A stretch of 64,000 nt of DNA from JBKPNJ01 sp963695705 (lineage in GTDB: Bacteria > Actinomycetota > Actinomycetes > Propionibacteriales > Nocardioidaceae), in assembly GCA_963695705.1 (NCBI GenBank), contig CAVOHB010000006.1, forward strand, positions 62,001 through 126,000, written 5' to 3'. Shown piece after piece: positions 26,780 through 35,404 of the stretch (positions within the stretch are counted from its first letter, which is position 1; every line of letters starts with the position of its first letter). Made by a program: the position numbers and the translations under genes. The notes under the pieces are model-generated. The model was not told where the DNA came from and searched no databases. It was given only the letters and a program-made list of their open reading frames with translations.

Positions 26780-27832
26780 CTAGATTCCGAACTCGGCCGC
26801 CCGCCGGATCAACTCCGCCTTCGAGCCGATCCCGAGCTTGCCGTAGACGTTGACGAGATGGCTCTCCACCGTGCGCTTGCTCACGAAGAGGTGGCTGGCG
26901 ATCTGCGCGGCTGTCGCGCCGCGTGACGCAAGCAGTGCCACCTCGCGCTCGCGTCGGCTGAGGGCATCCACGCCTAGGTTGGTCCGCCGCCTGGGCCGAC
27001 TCTTGCGTCCGGTGACGAAGACCTCCACCTCGTCAGCGATCGCGTCCACGTCGCCGAGCCATGGTCGGTGGTCAGATCCGGTCAGCTCGACGAAGCGGGC
27101 GTTGGGAATGTGATCCGCCAGGTAACGCGCATGACCGACGTCAATCCACGTATCACCTGTCCTGTGCAGGACCAGCGTCGGCTGACCGATCGTCGGGAGC
27201 AGGTGACGTATGTCCATCCGCATGTTCATGCGAATGACGTTCTGCGCCATGGCCGGACTCGCCGCCATCCTCAGATAACGGGCCCACCACGTGCGGTGCC
27301 GGGCATCGTCGGCCGGGCTCGGCTGACCTCCATCCCACCATGCGCCAGATGCCCACGCCCGACCCATGCCGCCGATCGTTTCCTCAAGCTGCTCAGCCGA
27401 CGGGCCGTAGGCGTAGTCGCGAGCCGCAATCCGACGGGCCCAGGATCCATACAGGACCAATGCCTGGGTCCGTTCGGCATGACTGTGTGCGAACAGCAGG
27501 CTGAGTGTGCCGCCCTCAGAGATTCCGAACAGCGTGGCATGTTGGGAACCGGCAGCGTCCATCACAGCTCTGATGTCGTCCATTCGCTGATCCATCGATG
27601 GGGCGCGTTGGACCGGATCGGACATACCCGTTCCGCGTTTGTCGAACACGATGAGTCGTGAGAACGAGGCCAACCGACCAAGAAAGCGCGCCAACCGCGG
27701 TTCCTCCCAAGCCACCTCCACGTGCGAGACGAATCCGGGCACCAGAATCAGATCGGTCCGCCCATCGCCCACGACCTGATAGGCGATGCTGACCCCATCG
27801 CTGTTCGCGTACTGCGTCTCTCGATGCGCCAC
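26780..27832 (-). CDS. alpha/beta hydrolase fused to LuxR-type HTH
   Basis: About 350 residues. The hydrolase part (1-265) has VSIAYQVVGDG, LVPGFVSHVE, FDKRGTGMSDP, nucleophile elbow FGISEGG and a late His in the GSDHRPW segment. The C-terminal part (about 285-350) is a LuxR HTH (LSRREREVALLASRGATAAQIASHLF). The same hydrolase module is often fused to adenylate cyclase or HTH domains in actinobacteria and probably senses a small molecule. The GTG start at 27832 is chosen because the next gene occupies the sequence upstream; SD is weak. Confidence 0.8.
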   Translation of the reverse strand: MAHRETQYANSDGVSIAYQVVGDGRTDLILVPGFVSHVEVAWEEPRLARFLGRLASFSRLIVFDKRGTGMSDPVQRAPSMDQRMDDIRAVMDAAGSQHATLFGISEGGTLSLLFAHSHAERTQALVLYGSWARRIAARDYAYGPSAEQLEETIGGMGRAWASGAWWDGGQPSPADDARHRTWWARYLRMAASPAMAQNVIRMNMRMDIRHLLPTIGQPTLVLHRTGDTWIDVGHARYLADHIPNARFVELTGSDHRPWLGDVDAIADEVEVFVTGRKSRPRRRTNLGVDALSRREREVALLASRGATAAQIASHLFVSKRTVESHLVNVYGKLGIGSKAELIRRAAEFGI

Positions 27833-27981
27833 CCAGCACCAGCCTCGATCTGCCCAGGTGCGACCCGGCCGTCGCCTTCGCAGTTGCGTAACGATAGGCC
27901 CGGCGCGCTCCCGGTCCGGCCCGGTCGGTGTGGGAATGTCTGGACCCTGGGCGGGGGACACCGGTGCCCCGCCTGGGACGT

Positions 27982-28278
27982 TCAGTCGGAGCGGTGGGCC
28001 AAGACTGACAACCACTCGATCCGCGTCGGCTGCGGCATTCCAACTTGGCCGAGCGCGGGCCCGAGGCGTGAGGCCATGAACGCCTCTTGGGACTCCCGAG
28101 AGTCCCATACTTCGAAGACCAAGAGGTCACCGCCGGCACCTGTGCTGCCGGTGTGGCTCGCCAGGCCGGTGGGCCAGTCTCCTTCACCGGTGGCGGGATC
28201 GATACCCAAGACGGCGTTGACCGCCATGTACTGATCGGCCGTCCCCCCAGTGAACTCCAAGATCAATGCATCGGGCAT
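27982..28278 (-). CDS. small ABM/dimeric-barrel protein
   Basis: 98 residues: MPDALILEFTGGTADQYMAVN, LVFEVWDSRESQEAFMASRL and PTRIEWLSVL. The pattern is that of dimeric alpha-beta-barrel proteins often annotated as antibiotic biosynthesis monooxygenases. AAAGGAG precedes ATG 28278. It lies 149 bases upstream of the hydrolase-LuxR gene on the same strand and may be cotranscribed. Confidence 0.7.
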   Translation of the reverse strand: MPDALILEFTGGTADQYMAVNAVLGIDPATGEGDWPTGLASHTGSTGAGGDLLVFEVWDSRESQEAFMASRLGPALGQVGMPQPTRIEWLSVLAHRSD

Positions 28279-28440
28279 GGCTCGGTCTCCTTTCTTGTCC
28301 TGAGCACCGGCGGTGACGGGAGATCCTGCTCTCGATCATGTCGGGCGCCAGCCGTCCGAGCAAGGGCTGACATCGTCGCGGCACTGGCCGACGCAGAGGC
28401 TGGCGAAGGGCGTGGTGCCGGCCGGTCTCGGTCGGGTCGG

Positions 28441-28833
28441 CTAACTGCTCCGGCTGAGCCGCCGCCACCCGCCTGCCCGGTTGTTGGCGACGATCGCCTG
28501 CACTAGTCCGATCAGCGCGGGACGGTTGACTGGGTCTCCCTCGTAGATCTGGATGGCCCGTGCCGTCGCGTTGCCATGCCCCTGATTGATGATGCCCTCG
28601 GGGTCGGCAACGGTCGGGTCATAGACGAAGAGATTGACGTGGTCCTTGGTGGCTAGCAGGGCGCAGACGTTGCCGTCGAGGACGAAGTAGGGCTGGACGG
28701 ATCGCTTGATGGTCTCCTCGATGTCCGGGTCCGCCGCCCACACGATCTCGCGAAGCTGACCACAGACGTGCTGCTGCCACAAAGGCAGACCCTCGATGTA
28801 CGCATCGACCCCCGGATGGGCGCGACCTGCCAT
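28441..28833 (-). CDS. DUF1801-family protein
   Basis: 130 residues with VDAYIEGLPLWQQHVCGQLREIV, IEETIKRSVQPYFVLDGNVCALLATKDHVNLFVYD and the end block of DUF1801 proteins. These small cytosolic proteins have no established activity. Start ATG 28833 gives the usual length. Confidence 0.75.
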   Translation of the reverse strand: MAGRAHPGVDAYIEGLPLWQQHVCGQLREIVWAADPDIEETIKRSVQPYFVLDGNVCALLATKDHVNLFVYDPTVADPEGIINQGHGNATARAIQIYEGDPVNRPALIGLVQAIVANNRAGGWRRLSRSS

Positions 28834-29029
28834 GCCCAGCACTCTAGGGCGTACGGGAACGGTGTGCGCAAGGTCATCCACCGCACCCGAAGGCGGGGCA
28901 GGTTCGACAGCACCGAAGCCAAGTGGGCCGTCAGCCGAGTGCCACACCGACCTGGTGGGCCGCTCGAACCCCCGTCAGTATGCCCGCGCGCGGGTCACGG
29001 TCATGCTGCGTCCGGCCGCGCGTCTGCCC

Positions 29030-29500
29030 TCAGTTGTCTCGTTCCCTCCCACGGTGCTCGAGGCCGGCCCAGCACCAGTGCGGAATGGGCATGCCCGGAG
29101 GTACGTCGTCCGGAGACCGGTGATAGCGGGACATGGTGGTTGTGGTCGCCCAGGCGAAGTAGTCGTGCAGTACCGCCCGCACCGGGTGGACGTCGGAAAG
29201 CCCGACGTCTGTCATCGCGTCATCGAAGCAGGCGATCGCCCGCCGGTCCATCTCCTCGTGCAACCCGTTCCCGCTGTGGATCCGGACCACAGCGGTCTCC
29301 CCGCCATAGGTTTCGGAGTACGTCGGCGGGCCACCGAGTGCCTCGGACCAGTAGGCAGCGAGGCGCTCGATGTGGTCGGGACGGAAACCGTGGCTGAACG
29401 CATGGCTGACCACCTCGTCCGCCATCACCCGGTCATGCCACGCACTGGCTAGGTCGAGAAGGCCCTGCTCGCCACCCGCGGCCTCGAACACCGTTTGCAC
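29030..29500 (-). CDS. group II truncated haemoglobin
   Basis: About 156 residues: VFEAAGGEQGLLDLASAWHDRVMAD at the start, SHGFRPDHIERLAAYWSEALGGP in the middle with the proximal-His region, and a LHDYFAWATTTTMSRYH end, as in 2/2 globins of class II. These bind haem and handle O2, NO or peroxide. Start is GTG 29500 or, 16 codons earlier, ATG 29548; neither has a strong SD. Solitary gene. Confidence 0.78.
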   Translation of the reverse strand: MQTVFEAAGGEQGLLDLASAWHDRVMADEVVSHAFSHGFRPDHIERLAAYWSEALGGPPTYSETYGGETAVVRIHSGNGLHEEMDRRAIACFDDAMTDVGLSDVHPVRAVLHDYFAWATTTTMSRYHRSPDDVPPGMPIPHWCWAGLEHRGRERDN

Positions 29501-29640
29501 ATCACCATGATGGCAAGCGCACCGGCTGCCCACCGATGGGCGGCTCATGGGACCCCGGGGTCGGCCGCGTGGGCCGGCGAGTCGTCGTAGGACGAGGTGG
29601 GCTTACTCGTCGCGGGCCACGCAAGTGAGACGCTACGCAC

Positions 29641-30437
29641 GTGCGTCCCTTGCGGTGGCTCGCGCAACGTGATCGCGACTGGGCGGCTCTGCGTCGCGCC
29701 GGTCGCGCGGCGATCGTCATGCCTGCCCTCTTCGCCGTCGGCGAGAAGGTGATCGGTAACCCGGCGGTGGCGACTTTCGCTGCCTTCGGTTCCTTCGCGC
29801 TGCTGCTGCTGGTGGACTTCCCAGGCCCCGTACGCGACCGGCTGCAGGCGCTGGGCCTGCTGGCGCTGGCCGGCGGTGTGCTGGTAGGCCTCGGCACGTT
29901 GGCCTCGCGTACGTCCTGGCCTGCCGCAGTGGTGATGGCCGCCGTCGCCTTCGTCGTGCTGTTCTCCGGCGTGGTCAGCTCGGTCCTGGCCACTGCGACG
30001 CCGGCGTTGCTCCTTGCGTTCATTCTGCCGGTCTCGCTACCAGGGCCGCCTCAGAAATCCCCGACCGGTTGGCTGGTTGGGGCATGGCATCGGCGGCCGC
30101 GCAGCTCGCGGTCGCATATCTGTGGCCTGCGCCCACTCGCGACCCGCTGCGAGGACCTGCGACCACGGCCTGTCGGGCACTCGCTGCGCGCTTGCGTTCC
30201 GACGCCGACTATCTGCTAGGCGGGGAGGGGTCTCCCTCCGACGCCGAGCACGATCTGGTCGTCGCTGCAGCGGATACGGCGATGCGCGACTTGCAGGAGG
30301 CATTCCTGGCCACTCCCTATCGGCCGACTGGCTTGAGCACGTCTACCCGTGGGGATCAGACCCGGAGAGTGGCCATCCCGCCGTCGACGCTGAGAATCGT
30401 TCCGGTGGTGGACGCGGACGCGGGGCTGGCCAGGTAG
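29641..30437 (+). CDS. FUSC-type membrane protein, C-terminally truncated (one frameshift)
   Basis: The start reads as an FUSC family transporter: basic N-terminus, then helices AAIVMPALFAVGEKV, ATFAAFGSFALLLLVDF, LGLLALAGGVLVGLG and AAVVMAAVAFVVLFSGVV. One base is missing near 30048, after which AAAQLAVAYLWPAPTRDPLR and LATPYRPTGLS continue the family pattern. Homology then stops at about 30345; the remaining codons to 30437 are antisense to the next gene. Family members are about 650-720 residues, so about 60% of the gene is lost. The break coincides with the edge of the sugar-acid cluster. Confidence 0.7.
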
Positions 30438-31093
30438 CAGACAGCGTGCGCGACCTCCGCGGCCGTCACCAGTCGACCCATCGGCTGTCGCGCGCGGAGT
30501 GCCGCTGCCTCGGCCTCGGGGTCGTCGGCGGCGTCGAGGAGCCGGGCGACCCACGGCGTGTCCGCAGTCCCGGGTGCCACAGCGTTCACCCGCACTCCGG
30601 AGGCGATGTTGTCGGCGGCCATGGCCAGAGTCAGTCCGACGACGGCTCCCTTGCTGGCCGCGTAGACGACACGGTTGCGTACCCCCACCAGCGCGACCAC
30701 CGAGGAGACGTTGACGACGACCGGCGCCGACGATCGGACCAGCAGAGGCATCGCCAGGGCGCTCACGCGGGCCATCGAGACGACGTTGACGTCGAGCACG
30801 TGGAACCACTCGGCTCGCTCGTTCGCCACGACGTCGCCCTGCGCGCCGATGCCGGCGTTGTTCACGAGGACGTCGATCCTGCCCAGCTCGCCCTCGATGG
30901 TCGCCAACGCCTCGTCGATCTCCTGATCGCTCGAGATGTCGCACCGCAGGTGGCGGTGGCCTCCGTCCAACTGGTCGGCCGGGTCGAGCACCACCACATC
31001 CGCGCCACGGTCGGCCAGGAGCACGGCCGTCGCCGCGCCGATCCCGCTCGCACCACCGGTCACGACCGCGATGCGTCCTGCGAAGTCGTTCAT
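30356..31093 (-). CDS. SDR dehydrogenase, probable sugar-acid (2-keto-3-deoxy-acid) dehydrogenase
   Basis: This 245-residue classical SDR has TGGASGIG at about 12, NNAGIG at about 85, VSSVVAL...YAASKGAV catalytic Ser-Tyr-Lys, and a VDGGMATL end. In the context of a FAH-type diketo-acid hydrolase and an IlvD/Edd dehydratase, the likely role is oxidation of a 2-keto-3-deoxy sugar acid, as in the L-rhamnose/L-fucose oxidative pathway. Starts 15 bases after the Zn-dehydrogenase stop, same operon. Confidence 0.75.
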   Translation of the reverse strand: MNDFAGRIAVVTGGASGIGAATAVLLADRGADVVVLDPADQLDGGHRHLRCDISSDQEIDEALATIEGELGRIDVLVNNAGIGAQGDVVANERAEWFHVLDVNVVSMARVSALAMPLLVRSSAPVVVNVSSVVALVGVRNRVVYAASKGAVVGLTLAMAADNIASGVRVNAVAPGTADTPWVARLLDAADDPEAEAAALRARQPMGRLVTAAEVAHAVCYLASPASASTTGTILSVDGGMATLRV

Positions 31094-31107
31094 GGCATCT
31101 CTCTCCT

Positions 31108-32127
31108 TCAGCCGGAGACCCGAGGGTCCACGTGGATCTTGGGAGCGGTTCCCGCGCCATCGGGACGCCGGCCGGCGAGGGCGTCATGGACCTGGTGGAG
31201 CCCCACCACAGCGGCGACCAGCCGACCGGGGTCGACACGCCCCGAGCCGTAGACGTCGATGGTGCCGGCCAGGCCGCTGGAGGCGCCGAGGATGCCGACG
31301 GCGGTCACATCGTTGAGAGCCAGCTGCCGCGAGTCCACGAGACTGGGGCGTCCCGCCAGCCCGACGAACACGACGTGGCGTCCTGGTTCGACCAGAGCTA
31401 CGGCGCGGGCCGGGACCGCCGCGCCGTTAGAGGCATCGACCACCGCGTCGAAGGTCAACCCGGGCAGGTCGTCGAGGGTCGAGACGGTGCCGAGGTGGAG
31501 ACCGCGGGCGAACTCGAGCGACGCGCCGTGCCGCCCGGCAAGATGGACCTCGACACCGCGGTCAACGGCGAACGCCGCCACCAGCAGCCCGATGGTGCCG
31601 GTCCCGACGACCAGCAGCCGTTCTCCCGCTGCCAGGTGGGCAGCTTCGAGCGAGCGCAGCGAGCAGCCGCCGGGCTCGACCATCGCCCCGGCCGTGTCGT
31701 CCACGCTGTCGGGCAGGCGGTGCAGGGCTGTCACCGGTAGCCGGACACGTTCGGCGAGCGCGCCAGGGAACACCCCCCGGATGCCGAGCTCGGAGCGTTC
31801 CGGGCAGACGTGGTGACGATCGGCCAGGCAGCGAGCGCAGTGGCCGCAACCCAGCATCGTGTCTCCCGTGACCCGCTGGTCGAGCCACGAGGGGTCGACG
31901 GCCCTCCCCAGTGCGGAGACCGTCCCGCACCACTCATGGCCAAGGACCATCGGGTAGCTGGAATGCCCCTGCCGCAGGTACTCCATCTCACCGGTGAAGA
32001 ACTCAGCGTCTGTTCCGCAGAGCCCGACCCGTGCCACGTCGACCACGACCTGGCCGGCCTCGGGGACCGGGTCCGGAAGGTCGCGGACCTCGGATTCTTT
32101 CGGGCCGGTCAGCACGAGCGCCTTCAA
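31108..32127 (-). CDS. zinc-dependent alcohol/sugar dehydrogenase (MDR family)
   Basis: About 339 residues of glucose/threonine-dehydrogenase type: GLCGTDAEF (catalytic Zn Cys), GHEWCG, the structural-Zn loop CGHCARCLADRHHVC, and the NAD(P) motif VVGTGTIGLLVAA at about 172. Probable substrate is an aldose or polyol feeding the sugar-acid route. The TTG at 32127 has AGGTGA upstream and lies 11 bases behind the FAH stop; a GTG at 32157 would overlap that gene. Confidence 0.8.
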   Translation of the reverse strand: MKALVLTGPKESEVRDLPDPVPEAGQVVVDVARVGLCGTDAEFFTGEMEYLRQGHSSYPMVLGHEWCGTVSALGRAVDPSWLDQRVTGDTMLGCGHCARCLADRHHVCPERSELGIRGVFPGALAERVRLPVTALHRLPDSVDDTAGAMVEPGGCSLRSLEAAHLAAGERLLVVGTGTIGLLVAAFAVDRGVEVHLAGRHGASLEFARGLHLGTVSTLDDLPGLTFDAVVDASNGAAVPARAVALVEPGRHVVFVGLAGRPSLVDSRQLALNDVTAVGILGASSGLAGTIDVYGSGRVDPGRLVAAVVGLHQVHDALAGRRPDGAGTAPKIHVDPRVSG

Positions 32128-32137
32128 CGGGAACTCG

Positions 32138-32992
32138 TCACCTGGGCTCGAGCACACGCTGCCGCTGGCTGCCCAGGCCGTCGATGCCCAGCTCTATGAC
32201 GTCTCCGGGTTGCAGCCAGACCGGCGGGACGCAGCCCATGCCGACTCCGGGCGGAGTACCGGTGTTGATCAGGTCTCCAGGCTCCAACACCATGAACTGG
32301 CTGAGGTAGTGGACGATGAAGTACGGGTCGAAGATCATGGTGGCCGTCGAGCCGGTCTGGCGTCGTCGACCGTTCACGTCGAGCCACATGCCGAGGGCCA
32401 GGATGTCGCCCAGCTCGTCGGGGGTCGCGAGCCACGGGCCCGCGGGGTTGAAGGTCTCCGCCGACTTGCCCTTGCTCCACTGCCCGGAGCGTTCCAGCTG
32501 GAACGCACGCTCGCTGACATCGTTGACCAGGACGAACCCGGCGATGGCCTCTCGGGCCTCCCGCGCGTCCGCCAGGTAACTGCACCGCCGCCCGACCACA
32601 AGGCCCAACTCGACCTCCCAGTCGGTCTGCGTCGCTCCGCGAGGGATGCGTACGTCATCGTCAGGACCCACCATGCTGTTGGGCGACTTGGTGAACAGGA
32701 CGGGCTCGGCCGGCACCGGTTGACCAGTCTCGGCGGCGTGATCGCTGTAGTTGAGCCCGATGCAGAGGATCTGGTGCGGTCGGGCGATCGGTGCCCCGAT
32801 CCGCTCCCCGGCGAATGGCTGAGCACGGTCTGTGCGTTCAGTCACCACCGCGTCGAGCGTCGCGAGCCCGTCCGCGCCGAAGAAGGCCTCGTCGTAGTCC
32901 GCGACCGTGTCCGAGACGTCGACGTAGGTCCGGTCGTCGATTCGGACGATGGGGCGCTCCTGCCCCGGCGGGCCGATGCGCATCAGTTTCAT
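32138..32992 (-). CDS. fumarylacetoacetate hydrolase-family enzyme
   Basis: 284 residues with the FAH core: ILCIGLNYSDHAAE at about 70, the metal/substrate motifs DWEVELGLVVGRR and GFVLVNDVSERAFQ, and PGDLINTGTPPGVGMG near 245. This subgroup includes ureidoglycolate-lyase-like and 2,4-diketo-3-deoxy-L-fuconate hydrolases, which cleave beta-diketo acids to pyruvate and a hydroxy acid. AGGAG precedes ATG 32992. First gene of the minus-strand operon, divergent from the dehydratase. Confidence 0.85.
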   Translation of the reverse strand: MKLMRIGPPGQERPIVRIDDRTYVDVSDTVADYDEAFFGADGLATLDAVVTERTDRAQPFAGERIGAPIARPHQILCIGLNYSDHAAETGQPVPAEPVLFTKSPNSMVGPDDDVRIPRGATQTDWEVELGLVVGRRCSYLADAREAREAIAGFVLVNDVSERAFQLERSGQWSKGKSAETFNPAGPWLATPDELGDILALGMWLDVNGRRRQTGSTATMIFDPYFIVHYLSQFMVLEPGDLINTGTPPGVGMGCVPPVWLQPGDVIELGIDGLGSQRQRVLEPR

Positions 32993-33033
32993 GGTGTCTC
33001 CTAGAGAGGGCTGGCAGCGCTGGTCCCGCCGAT

Positions 33034-33058
33034 GTTGCGAATAGTACAAATAAGTTCC
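33034..33058 (+). promoter_or_regulatory. AT-rich divergent control region ahead of the dehydratase
   Basis: A markedly AT-rich patch around AATAGTACAAATAAG, directly before ATG 33059, is unusual in this GC-rich sequence. TACAAA could be a -10 for a leaderless transcript, since no SD is present. The GTAC-centred half-palindrome is the kind bound by GntR proteins. Confidence 0.3.
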
Positions 33059-34774
33059 ATGAAGCCTTCGCGCAGTTCGCAGTGGTACGCCGGCCACGAT
33101 CGCAACTCGTACATCCACCGGGCATGGATGCGGCGCGGGCTACCGGCCCACGCCTTCGATGGCCGACCTCACATCGTGATCGCGAACACGGCGTCCGACC
33201 TGGCTCCGTGCAACGCGCACTTCACGGAGGTCGCGGAGAGCGTCAAGCAGGGAATCTTCGAGGCGGGCGGGATCCCGCTCAACATGCCGGTGCTGTCCCT
33301 GGGCGAGACCCAGGTCCGGCCGACGGCGATGCTCTGGCGCAACATGGCCGCGATGGCGACCGAGGAGATGCTCCGCGCCAATCCCGTCAACGGAGTCATA
33401 CTGCTCGGCGGCTGCGACAAGACGATCCCGGCGCTCCTCATGGCGGCCATGAGCGTCGACCTGCCGGCGGTGGTGCTCCCCGGCGGCCCCATGCTCACCG
33501 GCACCTTCAGGGGCACGCCGCTCGGATGTGGCACCGACGTGTGGAAGCTCTCCGAAGAGGTCCGGGCCGGAACCCTTTCCGAAGGGGATTTCCTCCGCTC
33601 CGAGTCCTCGATGATCCGCAGTCGGGGTCACTGCAACACCATGGGCACCGCCTCCACGATGGCGATGATGGCCGAGGCACTCGGCATGACCGTCCCCGGC
33701 GTAGCCGGCACGCCCGCTCCCGACAGCCGCCTGCTCGAGGCCGCACATGGCACCGGCCGGCTGGCTGTGGAGATGGTGGCCGCAGACCGGCGGCCCGGCA
33801 CCGTCCTGACCAAAGCCTCCTTCCACAACGCGATCGTGACCCTGGCGGCCATCGGCGGGTCCACGAACGCCGTCGTGCACCTGCTGGCGATTGCCGGTCG
33901 GGCCGGGATCGACCTGACCATCGACGACTTCGACCGGATCGGGTCCCGTGTGCCGGTGCTCGTGGACCTGCTTCCGGCCGGCCGCTTCCTGATGGACGAC
34001 TTCCACCGCGCCGGTGGCCTGGCCGCCGTGCTGCGCGAGATTCGCGACCTGCTCGACCAGAACGCACTGACGGTGACGGGCAAGCCGCTGGTCGAGTACG
34101 TGGACCACGCCACGATCTGGGACCAGGAGGTGATCCGTCCCCGGTCCGCGCCCCTGGTCGCCGAGGGCGGCATCGCCGTACTGCGCGGCAACCTCGCGCC
34201 AGGCGGCGCTCTCATCAAGCCGGCGGCGGCGTCGCCACGGCTGCTGCGGCACCGCGGCCGGGCGGTCGTCTTCGACAGCATCGAGGACTTCCACGCCCGG
34301 ATCGACGAGCCACAGCTGGACGTCGACGCCAACTCGGTCCTGGTGCTGCGCGGCTGCGGTCCCAAGGGCTACCCCGGCATGCCCGAGGTGGCCAACATGC
34401 CGCTCCCGAAGAAGCTGCTCGAAAAGGGCGTGCGCAACATGGTCCGGATCTGCGACGGGCGGATGAGCGGCACCGCCTATGGCACCGTCGTCCTGCACGT
34501 GACCCCCGAGGCCGCAGCCGGCGGTCCGCTCGCGCTCGTGCGCACCGGCGAGGCCATCAGCCTCGACGTCGAGAAGCGTCGCATCCACCTCGAGGTGCCC
34601 GACGACGAACTCGCCCGGCGGACGCCCGACCCGGCCACCGTGGACGGCTTCGCCCACCCCGAGCGCGGCTGGGAACAGCTCTACGTCAACCACGTCCTGC
34701 AGGCCGACACCGGCGCCGACCTGGACTTTCTCGTCGGCTCGAGCGGGTCGCAGGTGAGCCGCGAATCGCACTGA
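33059..34774 (+). CDS. IlvD/Edd-family sugar-acid dehydratase
   Basis: About 571 residues. Motifs of the family: three Fe-S ligand regions (ASDLAPCNAHF, LLGGCDKTIPA and RGHCNTMGTAS), GGSTNAVVHLLAIA, and CDGRMSGTAYGTVVLHV near the end. The Fe-S dehydratases of this branch act on arabinonate, xylonate and similar sugar acids more often than on dihydroxy-acid valine precursors, and the neighbours support sugar acid use. Start ATG 33059 gives the normal start (WYAGHDRNSYIHRAW); no SD, hence possibly leaderless. Confidence 0.85.
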   Translation: MKPSRSSQWYAGHDRNSYIHRAWMRRGLPAHAFDGRPHIVIANTASDLAPCNAHFTEVAESVKQGIFEAGGIPLNMPVLSLGETQVRPTAMLWRNMAAMATEEMLRANPVNGVILLGGCDKTIPALLMAAMSVDLPAVVLPGGPMLTGTFRGTPLGCGTDVWKLSEEVRAGTLSEGDFLRSESSMIRSRGHCNTMGTASTMAMMAEALGMTVPGVAGTPAPDSRLLEAAHGTGRLAVEMVAADRRPGTVLTKASFHNAIVTLAAIGGSTNAVVHLLAIAGRAGIDLTIDDFDRIGSRVPVLVDLLPAGRFLMDDFHRAGGLAAVLREIRDLLDQNALTVTGKPLVEYVDHATIWDQEVIRPRSAPLVAEGGIAVLRGNLAPGGALIKPAAASPRLLRHRGRAVVFDSIEDFHARIDEPQLDVDANSVLVLRGCGPKGYPGMPEVANMPLPKKLLEKGVRNMVRICDGRMSGTAYGTVVLHVTPEAAAGGPLALVRTGEAISLDVEKRRIHLEVPDDELARRTPDPATVDGFAHPERGWEQLYVNHVLQADTGADLDFLVGSSGSQVSRESH

Positions 34775-34874
34775 CCTCCGCCGAGACCTGTCGCTAGAGG
34801 CCAGCACTCCGATCATGCGACAGGATTCCGGTGTCCGGGACCGACTTCATCCCACGATCGCGAGAGGAAAACCC

Positions 34875-35279
34875 GTGGAAGTCCAGAGCAATCAGCCGTC
34901 CACCAGGGGGTCCGCCGAGATGTTCACCGGCGACGTCTACTTCGACGTGATCGCGAAGGGTGAGGAACCCTCACGGATGCGGGTCAACCACGTGCGCTTC
35001 GCACCCTCCGCGCGTACCGCCTGGCACCGGCACGCCGTCGGCCAGACCCTGCATGTCACCGAAGGTGTGGGCCTGGTCCAGTCCCGCGACGGCCAGGTGC
35101 TGGTGATTCGACCCGGCGACACCATCTACACCCCGCCCGGCGAGTGGCACTGGCACGGCGCCGCCCCTGACCGGTACATGAGCCACCTCGCCATGTGGGA
35201 AGCCCCGGACCCCGGCGGCAACCTCGCCGAGAGCGAGTGGGGCGATCACGTCACCGACGAGGAGTACAACAGCCACTGA
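34875..35279 (+). CDS. cupin-domain protein
   Basis: 134 residues. Cupin motif 1 is seen in RTAWHRHAVGQTLHVTEG and motif 2 in PGDTIYTPPGEWHWHGA, with the metal-binding His/Glu set. Such one-domain cupins are found beside sugar-acid and aromatic degradation genes as isomerases or decarboxylase-like enzymes. GTG 34875 with GAGAGGA upstream is preferred to the in-frame ATG at 34815. Same direction as the dehydratase, 100 bases downstream. Confidence 0.78.
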   Translation: MEVQSNQPSTRGSAEMFTGDVYFDVIAKGEEPSRMRVNHVRFAPSARTAWHRHAVGQTLHVTEGVGLVQSRDGQVLVIRPGDTIYTPPGEWHWHGAAPDRYMSHLAMWEAPDPGGNLAESEWGDHVTDEEYNSH

Positions 35280-35404
35280 GCCGTTGACCTGCTCGTTCCC
35301 AACGGTGTACCGGAACCAACAACGCGGCCGGCACGAGGTCACGTCGAAGCCGGTGGCTCGTGCCCGCCGGCGGCCCGGCGGACGTTGGGCCCAAGATGGG
35401 ATGC

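Noticed and set aside
33140..34816. Long opposite-strand frame of about 558 codons across the dehydratase gene
   Set aside because: GC-rich coding sequence gives long antisense frames; its translation has no domain pattern, while the plus-strand dehydratase has all family motifs.
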